Below are positions 7,304 to 15,358 of a stretch of DNA of 38,445 nucleotides, piece by piece (the first letter of the stretch is position 1; each line of letters starts with the position of its first letter). Under the pieces are notes generated by a model. The model was not told the origin of the DNA. It did not search any database and worked only from the letters and a program-made list of their open reading frames with translations. This stretch comes from Leisingera sp. JC1. Lineage in GTDB: Bacteria > Pseudomonadota > Alphaproteobacteria > Rhodobacterales > Rhodobacteraceae. A program made the translations under genes and the position numbers. The stretch covers positions 1,280-39,724 of the forward strand of contig NZ_LYUZ01000101.1 in NCBI RefSeq assembly GCF_001679925.1. The letters are read 5' to 3'.

Positions 7304-8614
7304 TTACAGGCCAACCAGAAGGGAGGGCAGCCAGGTGGCCAGCTCCGGCACCAGGAGGAGCGCCGCCAGCACCAGGCCTTGTGCGGCCACAAAGGGCAGC
7401 ACGCCGCGGTACATGTGGCCATAGGTCATGTCCTTGGGGGCAATGGAACGCAGGTAGAAGATCGAGGGTGCCATCGGCGGCGTCAGGTAGGAGGTCTGGA
7501 TCACCACCAGCACCAGCATTGCGAACCACACCGGATCGATGCCGGCACTGCGCACCAGTGGCGCAAAGATCGGCACGAAGATCAGCACGATCGACACCCA
7601 GTCCAGCACGAAGCCCGCAAAGAACACCACCAGGAGCAGGAAGGTAATCAGGCCTGCATTGCCGTAGCCGATGACCTCCACCGTATCGCGCACCAGCCCG
7701 CCGCCGCCGGTGACAGCAAAGATCGAGGTGAACATGGTGCCGCCCGCCACGATCAGCATGATCATCGCGGTGATGCGCAGGGTGACCCCCAGCGCCTCGC
7801 GCAGCATGGTGAAAGTGAGTTCGCGGAACAGGAGTGTCAGCACCAGCGTGCCGGCAGCACCCACCGCGGCGGCCTCGGTTGCCGACGCGGCACCGGCCAG
7901 CAGCGAACCAAGCACCATGGCAATCAGCAGCAAGGGCGGCACCAGCGCGGTGACGGTGATCTTCAGCTTCTGCCCCATCGGCATGGCGCGGCCCTCCGGC
8001 GGCAGCACCGGCGCGTCCTCAGGGCGGCGCAGGCTGCGCAGCAGAACGTAGCCGACGAAGAACACCACCATCAGCACACCGGGCAGGATCGAGGCGGCAA
8101 ACAGCTGCCCGATCGACAGCTGCGCGATGGAGGCATAGACCACGACGATCACCGAGGGCGGGATGATGGTGCCCAGCGAGCCGCCTGCGCAGATGGTGCC
8201 GGCAATCAGGTCGTTCTTGTAGCCCGCGGCGCGCATGGCGGGGATTGCCATCAGGCCCACGACGATTTCCACCGCGCCGACAACGCCGGAGGCGGCGGCG
8301 AAGATCGCGCACATGGCGATGGTCGACAGCGCCAGCCCTCCGGGCAGCCCGCCCAGCCAGATTTGCAGGGCATAGAACAGCCGCTTGGCAATGCCGGAGC
8401 GTTCCAGCACCGCGCCCATGAAGATGAACAGCGGGATCGCTGCCAGAACGAAGTTGGAGGCGGTGTGCAACAGTGGGCCGTAAAGCTGCAGGAACAGCAT
8501 GTCGCCAAAGACGGAATAGCCAAAGGCAACCGCCACGATCATCATTGAAAAGGCCACCGGGATGCCGGCAAAGACCAGCGCGAAAAGCGCCGCAAACATC
8601 AGAAGGGGGATCAT
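7304..8614 (-). CDS. TRAP transporter large permease subunit (DctM family)
   Basis: The 436-residue, very hydrophobic protein has the length and motifs of DctM: 'GIPVAFSMMIVAV' at the N-terminus, 'AASGVVGAVEIVVGLMAIPAM' and 'GGSLGTIIPPSVIVVVY' in the first half, and 'GFVLDWVSIVLIFVPIFAPL' and 'TSYLTPPMAPSIFYL' in the second, with about 12 membrane segments. It forms the sodium-driven channel of a tripartite ATP-independent importer with the adjacent DctQ and DctP. It starts three bases after the dctQ stop. The substrate cannot be read from the permease; the locus suggests a hydroxyproline derivative, a betaine or a keto acid. Confidence 0.93.
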   Translation of the reverse strand: MIPLLMFAALFALVFAGIPVAFSMMIVAVAFGYSVFGDMLFLQLYGPLLHTASNFVLAAIPLFIFMGAVLERSGIAKRLFYALQIWLGGLPGGLALSTIAMCAIFAAASGVVGAVEIVVGLMAIPAMRAAGYKNDLIAGTICAGGSLGTIIPPSVIVVVYASIAQLSIGQLFAASILPGVLMVVFFVGYVLLRSLRRPEDAPVLPPEGRAMPMGQKLKITVTALVPPLLLIAMVLGSLLAGAASATEAAAVGAAGTLVLTLLFRELTFTMLREALGVTLRITAMIMLIVAGGTMFTSIFAVTGGGGLVRDTVEVIGYGNAGLITFLLLVVFFAGFVLDWVSIVLIFVPIFAPLVRSAGIDPVWFAMLVLVVIQTSYLTPPMAPSIFYLRSIAPKDMTYGHMYRGVLPFVAAQGLVLAALLLVPELATWLPSLLVGL

Positions 8615-8617
8615 AAA

Positions 8618-9154
8618 TCAGCTCTCCGGCGTGCTGTGATGATCATCGGGGGTTTGCCCCGGGATCTTCTCGCCGCGCAAGTAAAGGAGCGCCTCCAGCA
8701 GGAACTGCAGGCAGAAAGCAAAGAGGCCGAGGGCAATCACGGCGTAGAACGGCCACATCAGGGGTGCCCAGGGGCTGACGGTTTCCACCTCGCCGGTCTG
8801 AAACGCCTTCAGCGCCTTGGAGGCGGCGACCCAGGTCAGTGCGCCGGTGATCGGCGCCATCAGCAGCGCATAGACCGCGGCATTCAGCAGCTGCTGAACC
8901 CGCAGCGGGAATTTCTGCGACAGGAAGTCGATCCGCACATGCGCCTCCTTGCGCAGCGAATAAGCCGCGCCCAGGAACACGATGGAGCCGTTCAGCATGT
9001 AGGAAATGTCAAAGGCCCAGAGCGTCGGCGCGCCAAAGACGTAGCGGGCGGCGACCTCGTAAAGCATGGCTGCAATCATGGCGAGGATGGTCAGCTGGCC
9101 AACCGCGCCGAAGAGGGCTGACAGCCCTTCAACGCCGGTTCTGAAAAAATGCAT
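8618..9154 (-). CDS. TRAP transporter small permease subunit (DctQ family)
   Basis: The 178-residue protein shows four membrane helices and the DctQ landmarks 'VAARYVFGAPTLWAFDISYM' and 'RKEAHVRIDF'. It partners the large permease in the inner membrane. The ATG at 9154 has an ideal GGAGG site six bases upstream; an in-frame extension to 9211 would overlap the binding-protein gene and lacks one. The C-terminal tail is hydrophilic and acidic. Confidence 0.92.
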   Translation of the reverse strand: MHFFRTGVEGLSALFGAVGQLTILAMIAAMLYEVAARYVFGAPTLWAFDISYMLNGSIVFLGAAYSLRKEAHVRIDFLSQKFPLRVQQLLNAAVYALLMAPITGALTWVAASKALKAFQTGEVETVSPWAPLMWPFYAVIALGLFAFCLQFLLEALLYLRGEKIPGQTPDDHHSTPES

Positions 9155-9207
9155 GGAAACCTCCGGGCAGGGAGGCGCAGGCCGGAGATCCCGGCCCGCG
9201 CATAGGG

Positions 9208-10269
9208 TCATTCGGCGGCGTCACGCACCAGGTAGACGGAGTTTTCAGCCCAGCTGGCCTGGTAGGCGAGGTAGCTGTCCAGAACCTCCTGCATCCGGGC
9301 ATTGCCTCCCTCGGACAGTTCCGCGGCCCGCGCCCGCGCCCAGTTGCGTCCAGCCTCGCGCAGCTTCTCGGATTCTGCGTGCTCCATCTGGACCATCTGC
9401 ACCTTGGTCTTGCGGTAGTCGGCCATCGCCTTGATGTCGGCATCGCCAAAGCGGGTGTAGCCCTCATAGGTCGACAGGCGCGCGGAGGCTTCGATCAGCC
9501 CCTGCAGGTCTTCGGGCAGCGCGTCCCAGGTCTCAGCCTTGACGAACACCTCCCACAGAAAGGACGGCTGATGCACGCCGGGCATGATCATGTAGGGCGC
9601 GACCTCGTGGAAGCCTTCGGAGAAGTTGGCACCGGGGGTGGACCATTCGATGGCGTCCACGCCCTTGCGCTGCAGCAGGGTGTAGATCTCGTTGCCGGGC
9701 ACCACGGTGGGCACGCCGCCGAAGTCGTCCTTCATCACCGCGGCAAAGGCGCCGGAGGTGCGGTATTTCACGCCCTTCAGATCCTCGACGGTTTTGATCT
9801 CGACATTGGAGTGGGCCATCACTTCAGAGGTGCCGATGCCGACGACCAGGCTGTGCAGCCCCATCTCCTCGCGGCGGAATTCCTGCAGCATCTTCTCGCC
9901 GCCGCCCTCGTAGATCCAGTGCAGGGTGGCCTCCGGCGACATGCCGCCGGGGAAGGAGGCAAAGATCGCGTTGGTCGGGTCCTGGTTGACCAGATAAGAG
10001 GGGGTGGAGTGGCCGGCCTCGACGATGCCTTCCTGCACCGCCTCGTGTGCCTTGAAGGCAGGCACCAGAACGCCTGCGCCGAACGGCTGGATCTCCACCC
10101 TTCCTTGCGTCAGGGTTTCGACGTTGCCGGCAAAACGTTCCATGAAGTTCTGGTAGAGGAACGAGCCTTCGCCGACTGCGGCTGTCATTTTCCATTCGAC
10201 CTCTGCCGCACCGGCGGCGGTGGCCAGGGCCAGGCTGAAGCCCGCGGCGATTGCGGATGTGAATTTCAT
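9208..10269 (-). CDS. TRAP transporter solute-binding protein (DctP family)
   Basis: The 353-residue periplasmic protein has a Sec signal peptide (cleavage near AGAAE, residue 21), then the DctP fold. Markers include 'VEDLKGVKYRTSGAFAAVM', whose Arg typically binds the ligand carboxylate, and 'KGVDAIEWSTPGANFSEGFH' with 'MPGVHQPSF'. These place it near the TakP-like, keto-acid or amino-acid-derivative branch rather than the C4-dicarboxylate DctP proper. It is the first of the TRAP genes, and a stem-loop lies just upstream at 10298-10320. Together with an ABC importer in the same locus it suggests uptake of two classes of substrate. Ligand identity is not established. Confidence 0.92.
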   Translation of the reverse strand: MKFTSAIAAGFSLALATAAGAAEVEWKMTAAVGEGSFLYQNFMERFAGNVETLTQGRVEIQPFGAGVLVPAFKAHEAVQEGIVEAGHSTPSYLVNQDPTNAIFASFPGGMSPEATLHWIYEGGGEKMLQEFRREEMGLHSLVVGIGTSEVMAHSNVEIKTVEDLKGVKYRTSGAFAAVMKDDFGGVPTVVPGNEIYTLLQRKGVDAIEWSTPGANFSEGFHEVAPYMIMPGVHQPSFLWEVFVKAETWDALPEDLQGLIEASARLSTYEGYTRFGDADIKAMADYRKTKVQMVQMEHAESEKLREAGRNWARARAAELSEGGNARMQEVLDSYLAYQASWAENSVYLVRDAAE

Positions 10270-10297
10270 GTTATGGACCTCTCTTCTGCTGGAATGC

Positions 10298-10320
10298 GGC
10301 CCGGGTTTCTGTCCCGGGCC
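10298..10320 (-). other. Intercistronic stem-loop between epimerase and dctP
   Basis: An 8-bp perfect stem (GGCCCGGG / CCCGGGCC) with a 7-base loop occupies the 65-base gap between the two genes. On the coding strand no T-run follows, so it is more like an mRNA-stabilising or processing element than a terminator; partial termination is possible. Confidence 0.55.
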
Positions 10321-10334
10321 TTGGTTAAAGATGT

Positions 10335-11285
10335 TCAGGCGGCGGCTTCCCCGCTGCTGGAGATGCCGCCGCGGAAGGGATCATCAGGGCTGAAGAACAG
10401 CTTGCCCTCGCCCATCACAAAAGCCTGCCCGCTGAGGGTTGGGATCACCCCGCCGCCCGGCCCCGGCTGATAGGACAGCCGGTAAGGGGAGCCGATGATG
10501 CTTTCCTGGATGATCTCCTCACCCGGCTGCAGCCGTCCGGAGGCGGCCAGACAAGCCAGCCGGGCAGAGCTGCCGGTGCCGCAGGGAGAGCGGTCGTAGG
10601 TGTCGTCCGGGCACAGCACGAAGTTGCGGCTGTGGATGCCGGCGCGGGGGGAGGGGTCCTGAAAGATCACATGGTCGATCGGCTCGCCCTTCTCGCCGCC
10701 CACCCCTTGGGCGTTAGCGGCGGTGCGGATGGCGATGGCGTGATCGGTCAGGGTACGGATGTTCTCTGTTCGCAAGGGCAGCGGGCTGGGTTCGACAATG
10801 AAGAACCAGTTGCCACCATAGGCGACGTCGCCCGTCACTGTGCTGCCGTCCGGCAGGGTGACATTGGCCGCCGCGGTGACGCGGCGGCTTTCGATGTTGG
10901 TGACGGTGACGGTATTGGCATCCTCCAGCAGCACCGTCACCACGCCGACGGGGGTCTCGATGCGGTGGCTGCCGGGGGTGATCAGGCCCAGATGGGCCAG
11001 CGTCACCGCCAGCCCGATGGTGCCGTGGCCGCACATGCCCAGCACTGCATCGGCATCAAAATAGATGACGCCAGCGGCGCAGGTGGGATCGGTGGGCTGC
11101 ACCAGCAGCGCGCCGACCATGGCGGGCTGGCCGCGCGGCTCGCGCATCACGGCGTGGCAGAAGCCCATGTGGTCCTCTGCCAGCCGCCGCACGCGCTCTG
11201 CCAGCGGGCCGGTGCCCAGATCGGGACCGCCCTCCAGGATCACGCGCGTCGGCTCGCCGCCGGTGTGGCTGTCGACTACATGCAT
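10335..11285 (-). CDS. 4-hydroxyproline 2-epimerase (proline racemase family, Cys/Cys)
   Basis: The 316-residue protein carries both catalytic cysteines of proline racemase-family epimerases: Cys85 in 'GMCGHGTIG' and Cys235 in 'DRSPCGTGSSA'. The N-terminus 'MHVVDSHTGGEPTRVI' is typical of 4-hydroxyproline 2-epimerase, which interconverts trans-4-hydroxy-L-proline and cis-4-hydroxy-D-proline. The ATG at 11285 is chosen because it gives this conserved N-terminus; it overlaps the end of the lyase gene by about ten bases, implying translational coupling. The product is the substrate of the flavoprotein encoded at 6042-7292. Proline racemase activity is the main alternative, made less likely by the pathway genes around it. 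Confidence 0.87.
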   Translation of the reverse strand: MHVVDSHTGGEPTRVILEGGPDLGTGPLAERVRRLAEDHMGFCHAVMREPRGQPAMVGALLVQPTDPTCAAGVIYFDADAVLGMCGHGTIGLAVTLAHLGLITPGSHRIETPVGVVTVLLEDANTVTVTNIESRRVTAAANVTLPDGSTVTGDVAYGGNWFFIVEPSPLPLRTENIRTLTDHAIAIRTAANAQGVGGEKGEPIDHVIFQDPSPRAGIHSRNFVLCPDDTYDRSPCGTGSSARLACLAASGRLQPGEEIIQESIIGSPYRLSYQPGPGGGVIPTLSGQAFVMGEGKLFFSPDDPFRGGISSSGEAAA

Positions 11286-12235
11286 TCGGCGATGATCCCG
11301 CCCTGCGCCGACCAGTCTGCGAACCAGGTGCGGAACAGCTTGTACTGCTGTTCGCAATAGTTGCGCTGGGCGTCCGACAGCTCGTCAGTCTCGTTGAAAT
11401 GCAGGCGGTAGTCTTCTTCACCGTTCAGCACCAGGAGGTGCTTGTAGTAGAGGATCAGGTCCGGGCCTTCGTCGAATGTCGAGAGCACATGGATGGCATC
11501 GGTCAGCTCCTGCGCGCGGACACGGGCCTCAGCGCTGCCCTCTGCCGCCAGTTTGGACAGGCGCGCCAGCAGCAGCGCTTCCCGCGGAAGGGCGCAGCCG
11601 ATGCCGGTGATCGAGCCGGTGGCGCCGCAGTTCACGAAGCCGTGGTAGACCTCGGTGTCGACGCCGACCATCAGCGTCACCTGATCGTCCTGGCTGGTGA
11701 TGTGTTCAGCCGCATAGCGCAGGTCGTCTTTGCCGCCGAACTCCTTGAAGCCGATCAGGTTCTTGTGTTCCGCGCGCAGGGCAAAGAACAGATCGGCGCG
11801 AGTGGCAAAGCCGTAATAGGGGCTGTTGTAGATGATCGCGGGCACGTCCGGAGCCGCGTCCAGAATGGCCTTGAAGTGGTTCTTTTGCGCCGCAACGGAG
11901 GTGCCGCGGGACAGCACGCGCGGGATCACCATCAGGCCGGCCGCGCCGACCTCCTGCGCGTGGCGGGCGTGATCGACAGCGGATTTGGTGTTGATCGCAC
12001 CGGTGCCGACGACGACCGGCAGCCCGGCGGCGGCGAGGCGGGCGACGCCTTCCATCCGCTGTTCATCTGTCAGCAGCGGCCAGTCGCCCATCGAGCCGCA
12101 GTAGACCACCGCCGACATGCCTGCGGCGATCATCTCTTCGCCTTTTTTGACCAGCGCGTCGAAGTTCGGCGTGCGGTCCGGGTTGCAGGGGGTCATCAGG
12201 GCCGGCATGGTGCCGGTGAAGACGTTTGTAGACAT
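11276..12235 (-). CDS. Dihydrodipicolinate synthase-family lyase, probable 1-pyrroline-4-hydroxy-2-carboxylate deaminase
   Basis: The 319-residue class I aldolase-fold protein has the Schiff-base Lys164 ('LIGFKEFGG') and the conserved Tyr136 ('AIIYNSPYYG'). In the hydroxyproline pathway a DapA-family member deaminates pyrroline-4-hydroxy-2-carboxylate to alpha-ketoglutarate semialdehyde, exactly the step needed between the flavoprotein and the aldehyde dehydrogenase here. It is unlikely to be the biosynthetic DapA: the usual GTTGE motif is replaced by 'YCGSMGDWP' and the context is catabolic. The start at 12235 follows GGAG. It lies 65 bases after the ABC ATPase gene and overlaps the epimerase gene. 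Confidence 0.82.
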   Translation of the reverse strand: MSTNVFTGTMPALMTPCNPDRTPNFDALVKKGEEMIAAGMSAVVYCGSMGDWPLLTDEQRMEGVARLAAAGLPVVVGTGAINTKSAVDHARHAQEVGAAGLMVIPRVLSRGTSVAAQKNHFKAILDAAPDVPAIIYNSPYYGFATRADLFFALRAEHKNLIGFKEFGGKDDLRYAAEHITSQDDQVTLMVGVDTEVYHGFVNCGATGSITGIGCALPREALLLARLSKLAAEGSAEARVRAQELTDAIHVLSTFDEGPDLILYYKHLLVLNGEEDYRLHFNETDELSDAQRNYCEQQYKLFRTWFADWSAQGGIIAECM

Positions 12236-12300
12236 TATCCAATTTCTCCAGTTAGGGGCAGGCCGCCGCTGGGAGGCACGGCAGCCTGCGGGGGAAGGGG

Positions 12301-13023
12301 TCAGCGCACGTTGGCGAGGAATTTGCGGGTGTGTTCGGACCGGGCGTCGCCGAAGATCTGGGCGGGTGGGCCGATCTCCTCCATCACGCCCTGATGGAAG
12401 AAGGCCACCCGGTCGGAGACATCGCGGGCAAAGCCCATCTCATGGGTGACGCAGATCATTGTCATGCCCTCGTCGGCGAGCAGGCGCATGGTATCCAGCA
12501 CCTCGCCCACCAGTTCCGGGTCCAGGGCGGAGGTCGCCTCGTCAAACAGCATGTACTCCGGCTCCATCGCCAGCGCGCGGGCAATCGCCAGACGCTGTTG
12601 CTGGCCGCCGGACAGGGCGCTGGGGTAGACATCCAGCTTCTCGCCCAGACCGACGTGCTGCAGCTGTTTGGCAGCAATCTCGCGGGCCTCAGCCTTGGAT
12701 TTGCCTTTGACGATGCGCGGCGCCAGCGCCACGTTTTCCAGCGCCGTCAGATGGGGAAAGGAATTCCACTGCTGGAACACCATGCCCAGCTTCTGGCGCA
12801 GCTTGTTGATGTCGGTGCCCTTGGCGTGCACATCGGTGCCGTCGACGGTGACTGCGCCATCCTGGATCTTCTCCAGCCCGTTGATGCAGTAGAGCAGCGT
12901 CGATTTGCCGGAGCCGGAGGCGCCGATGACAGAGAGCACCTCGCCTTTCTGCACATCCAGGTCGATGCCTTTCAGAACGTGCAGAGCGCCGAAATACTTG
13001 TGAAGGTCGCGGATGGAAATCAT
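12301..13023 (-). CDS. Polar amino-acid ABC transporter ATP-binding protein (HisP/GlnQ type)
   Basis: The 240-residue ATPase has Walker A 'GASGSGKST' (34-42), Q-loop 'VFQQWNSFPHLT', signature 'LSGGQQQR' (137-144), Walker B 'YMLFDE' with 'ATSALD' following, and His194 in 'VTHEMGFA'. It energises uptake by the two permeases encoded just upstream. The ATG at 13023 forms an ATGA overlap with the permease stop and is preceded by AGGTGGG; a GTG nine bases further out is the alternative. The amino-acid substrate is inferred to be hydroxyproline or a relative. Confidence 0.93.
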   Translation of the reverse strand: MISIRDLHKYFGALHVLKGIDLDVQKGEVLSVIGASGSGKSTLLYCINGLEKIQDGAVTVDGTDVHAKGTDINKLRQKLGMVFQQWNSFPHLTALENVALAPRIVKGKSKAEAREIAAKQLQHVGLGEKLDVYPSALSGGQQQRLAIARALAMEPEYMLFDEATSALDPELVGEVLDTMRLLADEGMTMICVTHEMGFARDVSDRVAFFHQGVMEEIGPPAQIFGDARSEHTRKFLANVR

Positions 13024-13682
13024 TGGGCCCACCTGTTTTCGAGATGTGTGGCGTAGCGGGAGACTGGATAGGACAGCGCGAAATAGAAGGCGCCGGCCAG
13101 GGCAAGGATCAGGAACGGCTCCTGGGTGCGGGTGATAAGGATCTGGCTGGCTTTCAGCAGTTCGACATAGCCAAGCACCGAAACCAGCGCGCTGTCCTTC
13201 ATCACCCCCAAGGCAACGCCGACCCAGGACGGGAACACCGCCCGCCCGCCGATCGGCAGCACCACATGGCGCAGGTCCTGCCAGTAGCTAAGCCCGAGGC
13301 TGCGCGCGGCGCGGCGCATCGGGGCGCCCACCGCCTCAATCCCGCCGCGGGCGACATTGGCCACCAGCGCCGCGGTATAGACGGTCAGGATCACGGTGCC
13401 GGAGGCAAAGGGATCCAGGTTCAGCCCGACGATGGGGGCGAAGTTGTAAAACAGCACCAGCTGGATGATCAGCGGCACCGAGCGGAACACGTCCAGCACC
13501 GGTGCCAGTGTCAGGGTTGCGGCGCGCCGCCCCTCGTACAGCATCCAGCCGAAAAGGGTGCCCAGCACCGTGCCAAGTGAGATCGACAGGACGGAAATCC
13601 ACAGCGTTCGCAGCGCGGCCTCACCCATGAACCACAGGTCATTGGGGGCAAAGCCGCTGAAAAACTTGAGTGTCGGTTCCAT
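13020..13682 (-). CDS. Polar amino-acid ABC transporter permease (second)
   Basis: This 220-residue inner-membrane permease of the HisM/HisQ family has about five membrane segments and the cytoplasmic EAA loop 'GGIEAVGAPMRRAARSLGL' that docks to the ATPase. 'FRSVPLIIQLVLFYNF' matches the conserved 'RgtPllvQl' region of this family. It pairs with the permease at 13694-14356 to form a heterodimeric channel. It starts 11 bases after that gene. Confidence 0.92.
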   Translation of the reverse strand: MEPTLKFFSGFAPNDLWFMGEAALRTLWISVLSISLGTVLGTLFGWMLYEGRRAATLTLAPVLDVFRSVPLIIQLVLFYNFAPIVGLNLDPFASGTVILTVYTAALVANVARGGIEAVGAPMRRAARSLGLSYWQDLRHVVLPIGGRAVFPSWVGVALGVMKDSALVSVLGYVELLKASQILITRTQEPFLILALAGAFYFALSYPVSRYATHLENRWAQ

Positions 13683-13693
13683 GGCTCTCCCCC

Positions 13694-14356
13694 TCAGTAC
13701 CGGAACAGCCGGGCGGCCATCAGCCGCGAGCTGAGCAGGATCACCTTGACAATGGCGTAGTAGATCACCGCCGTGACCGCAAAATACTCAAAGATGCGGA
13801 AGGTGCGGGAGGCGAAGAATTGGGTCTCGCCCGACAACTCGCGGAACCCCACCAGCATCCCCAAAGAGGACATCAGCACCGCCCAGACCATCTGGTTGGT
13901 GATCGGGTGATAAACGATGCGGAACACTTGCGGGATCACCACGCGGCTGTAGGCCTGCCAGGGTGTCATGCCAAGGCTGCGGGAGGCGCGGATCTGGGTC
14001 TCCGGCACCGCCTTGAAGCCGCCGCGGAAGTTTTCCGCCAGATAGCCCGCGCAGTTGAAGGTCAGACCTGCCAGCACGATCAGATAGGGCGACAGATGCA
14101 GGCCGAAGGCGCCGAGGCCGAAGCCGAAGAAAAACAGCTGGAACAGCGCGGGCGTGTTGCGGGCCAGCTCCACCCAGGCGGTGGCGAACCAGTAGACCGG
14201 CCCCTTCAGATGCAGCCGCGCCAGCGCCAGGCAGAGGCCGATCACGATGCCAAGCACCATCGCCAGCACTGCCACCTGAAGCGTCAGGGAGGCCGCCTCC
14301 AGCAGGTCCGGCAGGCTTTTCATCACCGGCCGCCAGTGAAAATTATAGTCGAACAT
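13694..14356 (-). CDS. Polar amino-acid ABC transporter permease (first)
   Basis: A 220-residue HisM/HisQ-type permease with the 'VELARNTPALFQLFFFGFGL' region after the second membrane segment and the EAA loop 'ENFRGGFKAVPETQIRASRS'. It equals its partner in length but differs in sequence, as expected for a heterodimer. The start at 14356 has GGGAG upstream. It follows the binding-protein gene by 73 bases. Confidence 0.92.
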   Translation of the reverse strand: MFDYNFHWRPVMKSLPDLLEAASLTLQVAVLAMVLGIVIGLCLALARLHLKGPVYWFATAWVELARNTPALFQLFFFGFGLGAFGLHLSPYLIVLAGLTFNCAGYLAENFRGGFKAVPETQIRASRSLGMTPWQAYSRVVIPQVFRIVYHPITNQMVWAVLMSSLGMLVGFRELSGETQFFASRTFRIFEYFAVTAVIYYAIVKVILLSSRLMAARLFRY

Positions 14357-14429
14357 GTGGGGTTATGCTCCCTAGCCCTTGCCAGCCGCCGGGAGAGCGC
14401 GGCCAGCAGGGGCGGGTTTCACCGTTGGA

Positions 14430-15230
14430 TCAGTACAGCACGCCGGGGATGCGCAGCTCAGGCGCGTCGCCGCCGACGTATTTGCCCCACAGCTCGGCAT
14501 AACGGCCCGACCGCACCTGATGGGTGACAAACAGGTTCAGGAAGTTGATCCAGGTGACATCCTCGCGCTTGCCCACGACCGAGGTGTAATCGGTCGTCCA
14601 GGGCATCCGCGGGCCGGCTGCCAGGGTCTCATACTGCTGGGTCACCGGCAGCACCGCGGTATTGGTGGTCAGGCCAATGTCCGCCTTGCCCTGCGCCACC
14701 GCCAGGAACACCTCGTTCTCGGATTGGTAGCCCTGATAGTTGCCTTCCTCGCCCCATTCGGCGGCGATCTTCAGCCATTCCTGCTCCGGCACGGTGCCGA
14801 TGGCGCCGGCCACCCGCTTGCCCTTGATGTCCTCAAAGCTCTCGATGCCGCTTTCGGTATTCACGACGCCCTGGGCGAAATAGATCGCGTAGGGGATAGT
14901 GAAGCCGACGGTGCGCGCCCGCGCCAGGCTGTCGGAGGTGGCGCCAAAGACCACATCGGCACGGCCTGTCACGATGGCCGGCAGGCGTTCGGCCCATGTC
15001 ACCGGCAGGATCTCGGCATCGACTTCCAGCGCCGCCGCCAGATCGTTGCAGTAATCGACGTCAAAGCCTGCCGGTTCGTTATTGGCATCGCGGTAGCCGA
15101 TTGGCGGGAAATCCAGCACCACGCCGCAGCGCAGGGTGCCGCGATCCACTACATCATCGAGCGTATCCGCAAGGGCAGGTGCCAAGGGCACCAGGGCAAG
15201 CGCCGCAGCCGCGGCCAGCGATTTGAACAT
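14430..15230 (-). CDS. Amino-acid ABC transporter substrate-binding protein
   Basis: The 266-residue periplasmic protein begins with a Sec signal peptide (cleavage about ALA-DT, residue 21). It belongs to the type 3 solute-binding family: 'GTLRCGVVLDFPPIGYRD', 'GFDVDYCNDLAAAL', the ligand-binding Arg in 'DSLARARTVGFTIPY', and 'LAVAQGKADIGLTTN'. It presents an amino acid to the two permeases encoded next. A near-perfect AGGAGG lies five bases before the ATG, and the repeated GntR operator lies 37 bases upstream, so this is the first gene of the locus. Hydroxyproline as ligand is an inference from context. Confidence 0.93.
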   Translation of the reverse strand: MFKSLAAAAALALVPLAPALADTLDDVVDRGTLRCGVVLDFPPIGYRDANNEPAGFDVDYCNDLAAALEVDAEILPVTWAERLPAIVTGRADVVFGATSDSLARARTVGFTIPYAIYFAQGVVNTESGIESFEDIKGKRVAGAIGTVPEQEWLKIAAEWGEEGNYQGYQSENEVFLAVAQGKADIGLTTNTAVLPVTQQYETLAAGPRMPWTTDYTSVVGKREDVTWINFLNLFVTHQVRSGRYAELWGKYVGGDAPELRIPGVLY

Positions 15231-15266
15231 GAGATCCTCCTGTCGGTTCGTTGTTGTGGAGAATCA

Positions 15267-15290
15267 GATACAGGATAATGGATACAAAAT
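15267..15290 (-). promoter_or_regulatory. Candidate GntR operator before the transporter operon
   Basis: This is an exact 24-base copy of 2962-2985, placed 37 bases upstream of the binding-protein ATG, almost the same distance as the other copy from its gene. It brackets the locus and links both ends to one regulator. Confidence 0.65.
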
Positions 15291-15358
15291 CCACAAATAT
15301 GTGGAGCCGCCCGCCGGGACTGTGGGAGGCGGGTTAAAGACGATTTTAGATCAGAGGT

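Noticed and set aside
5415-7424. Plus-strand open frame of 669 codons opposite the enolase-family and flavoprotein genes
   Set aside because: Antisense shadow; biased composition only.
10298-10320. Stem-loop as an intrinsic terminator between epimerase and TRAP genes
   Set aside because: No T-run on the coding strand, and dctP has no separate promoter or operator that I can see, so read-through is more likely.
11276-12235. Biosynthetic dihydrodipicolinate synthase (dapA)
   Set aside because: The fold is right, but the usual GTTGE motif is absent and the gene is embedded in a catabolic operon overlapping an epimerase.
15301-15358. CCCGCC/GGCGGG hairpin as the terminator of the HxlR gene
   Set aside because: Only a 6-bp stem with a 12-base loop and no T-run on the minus strand.
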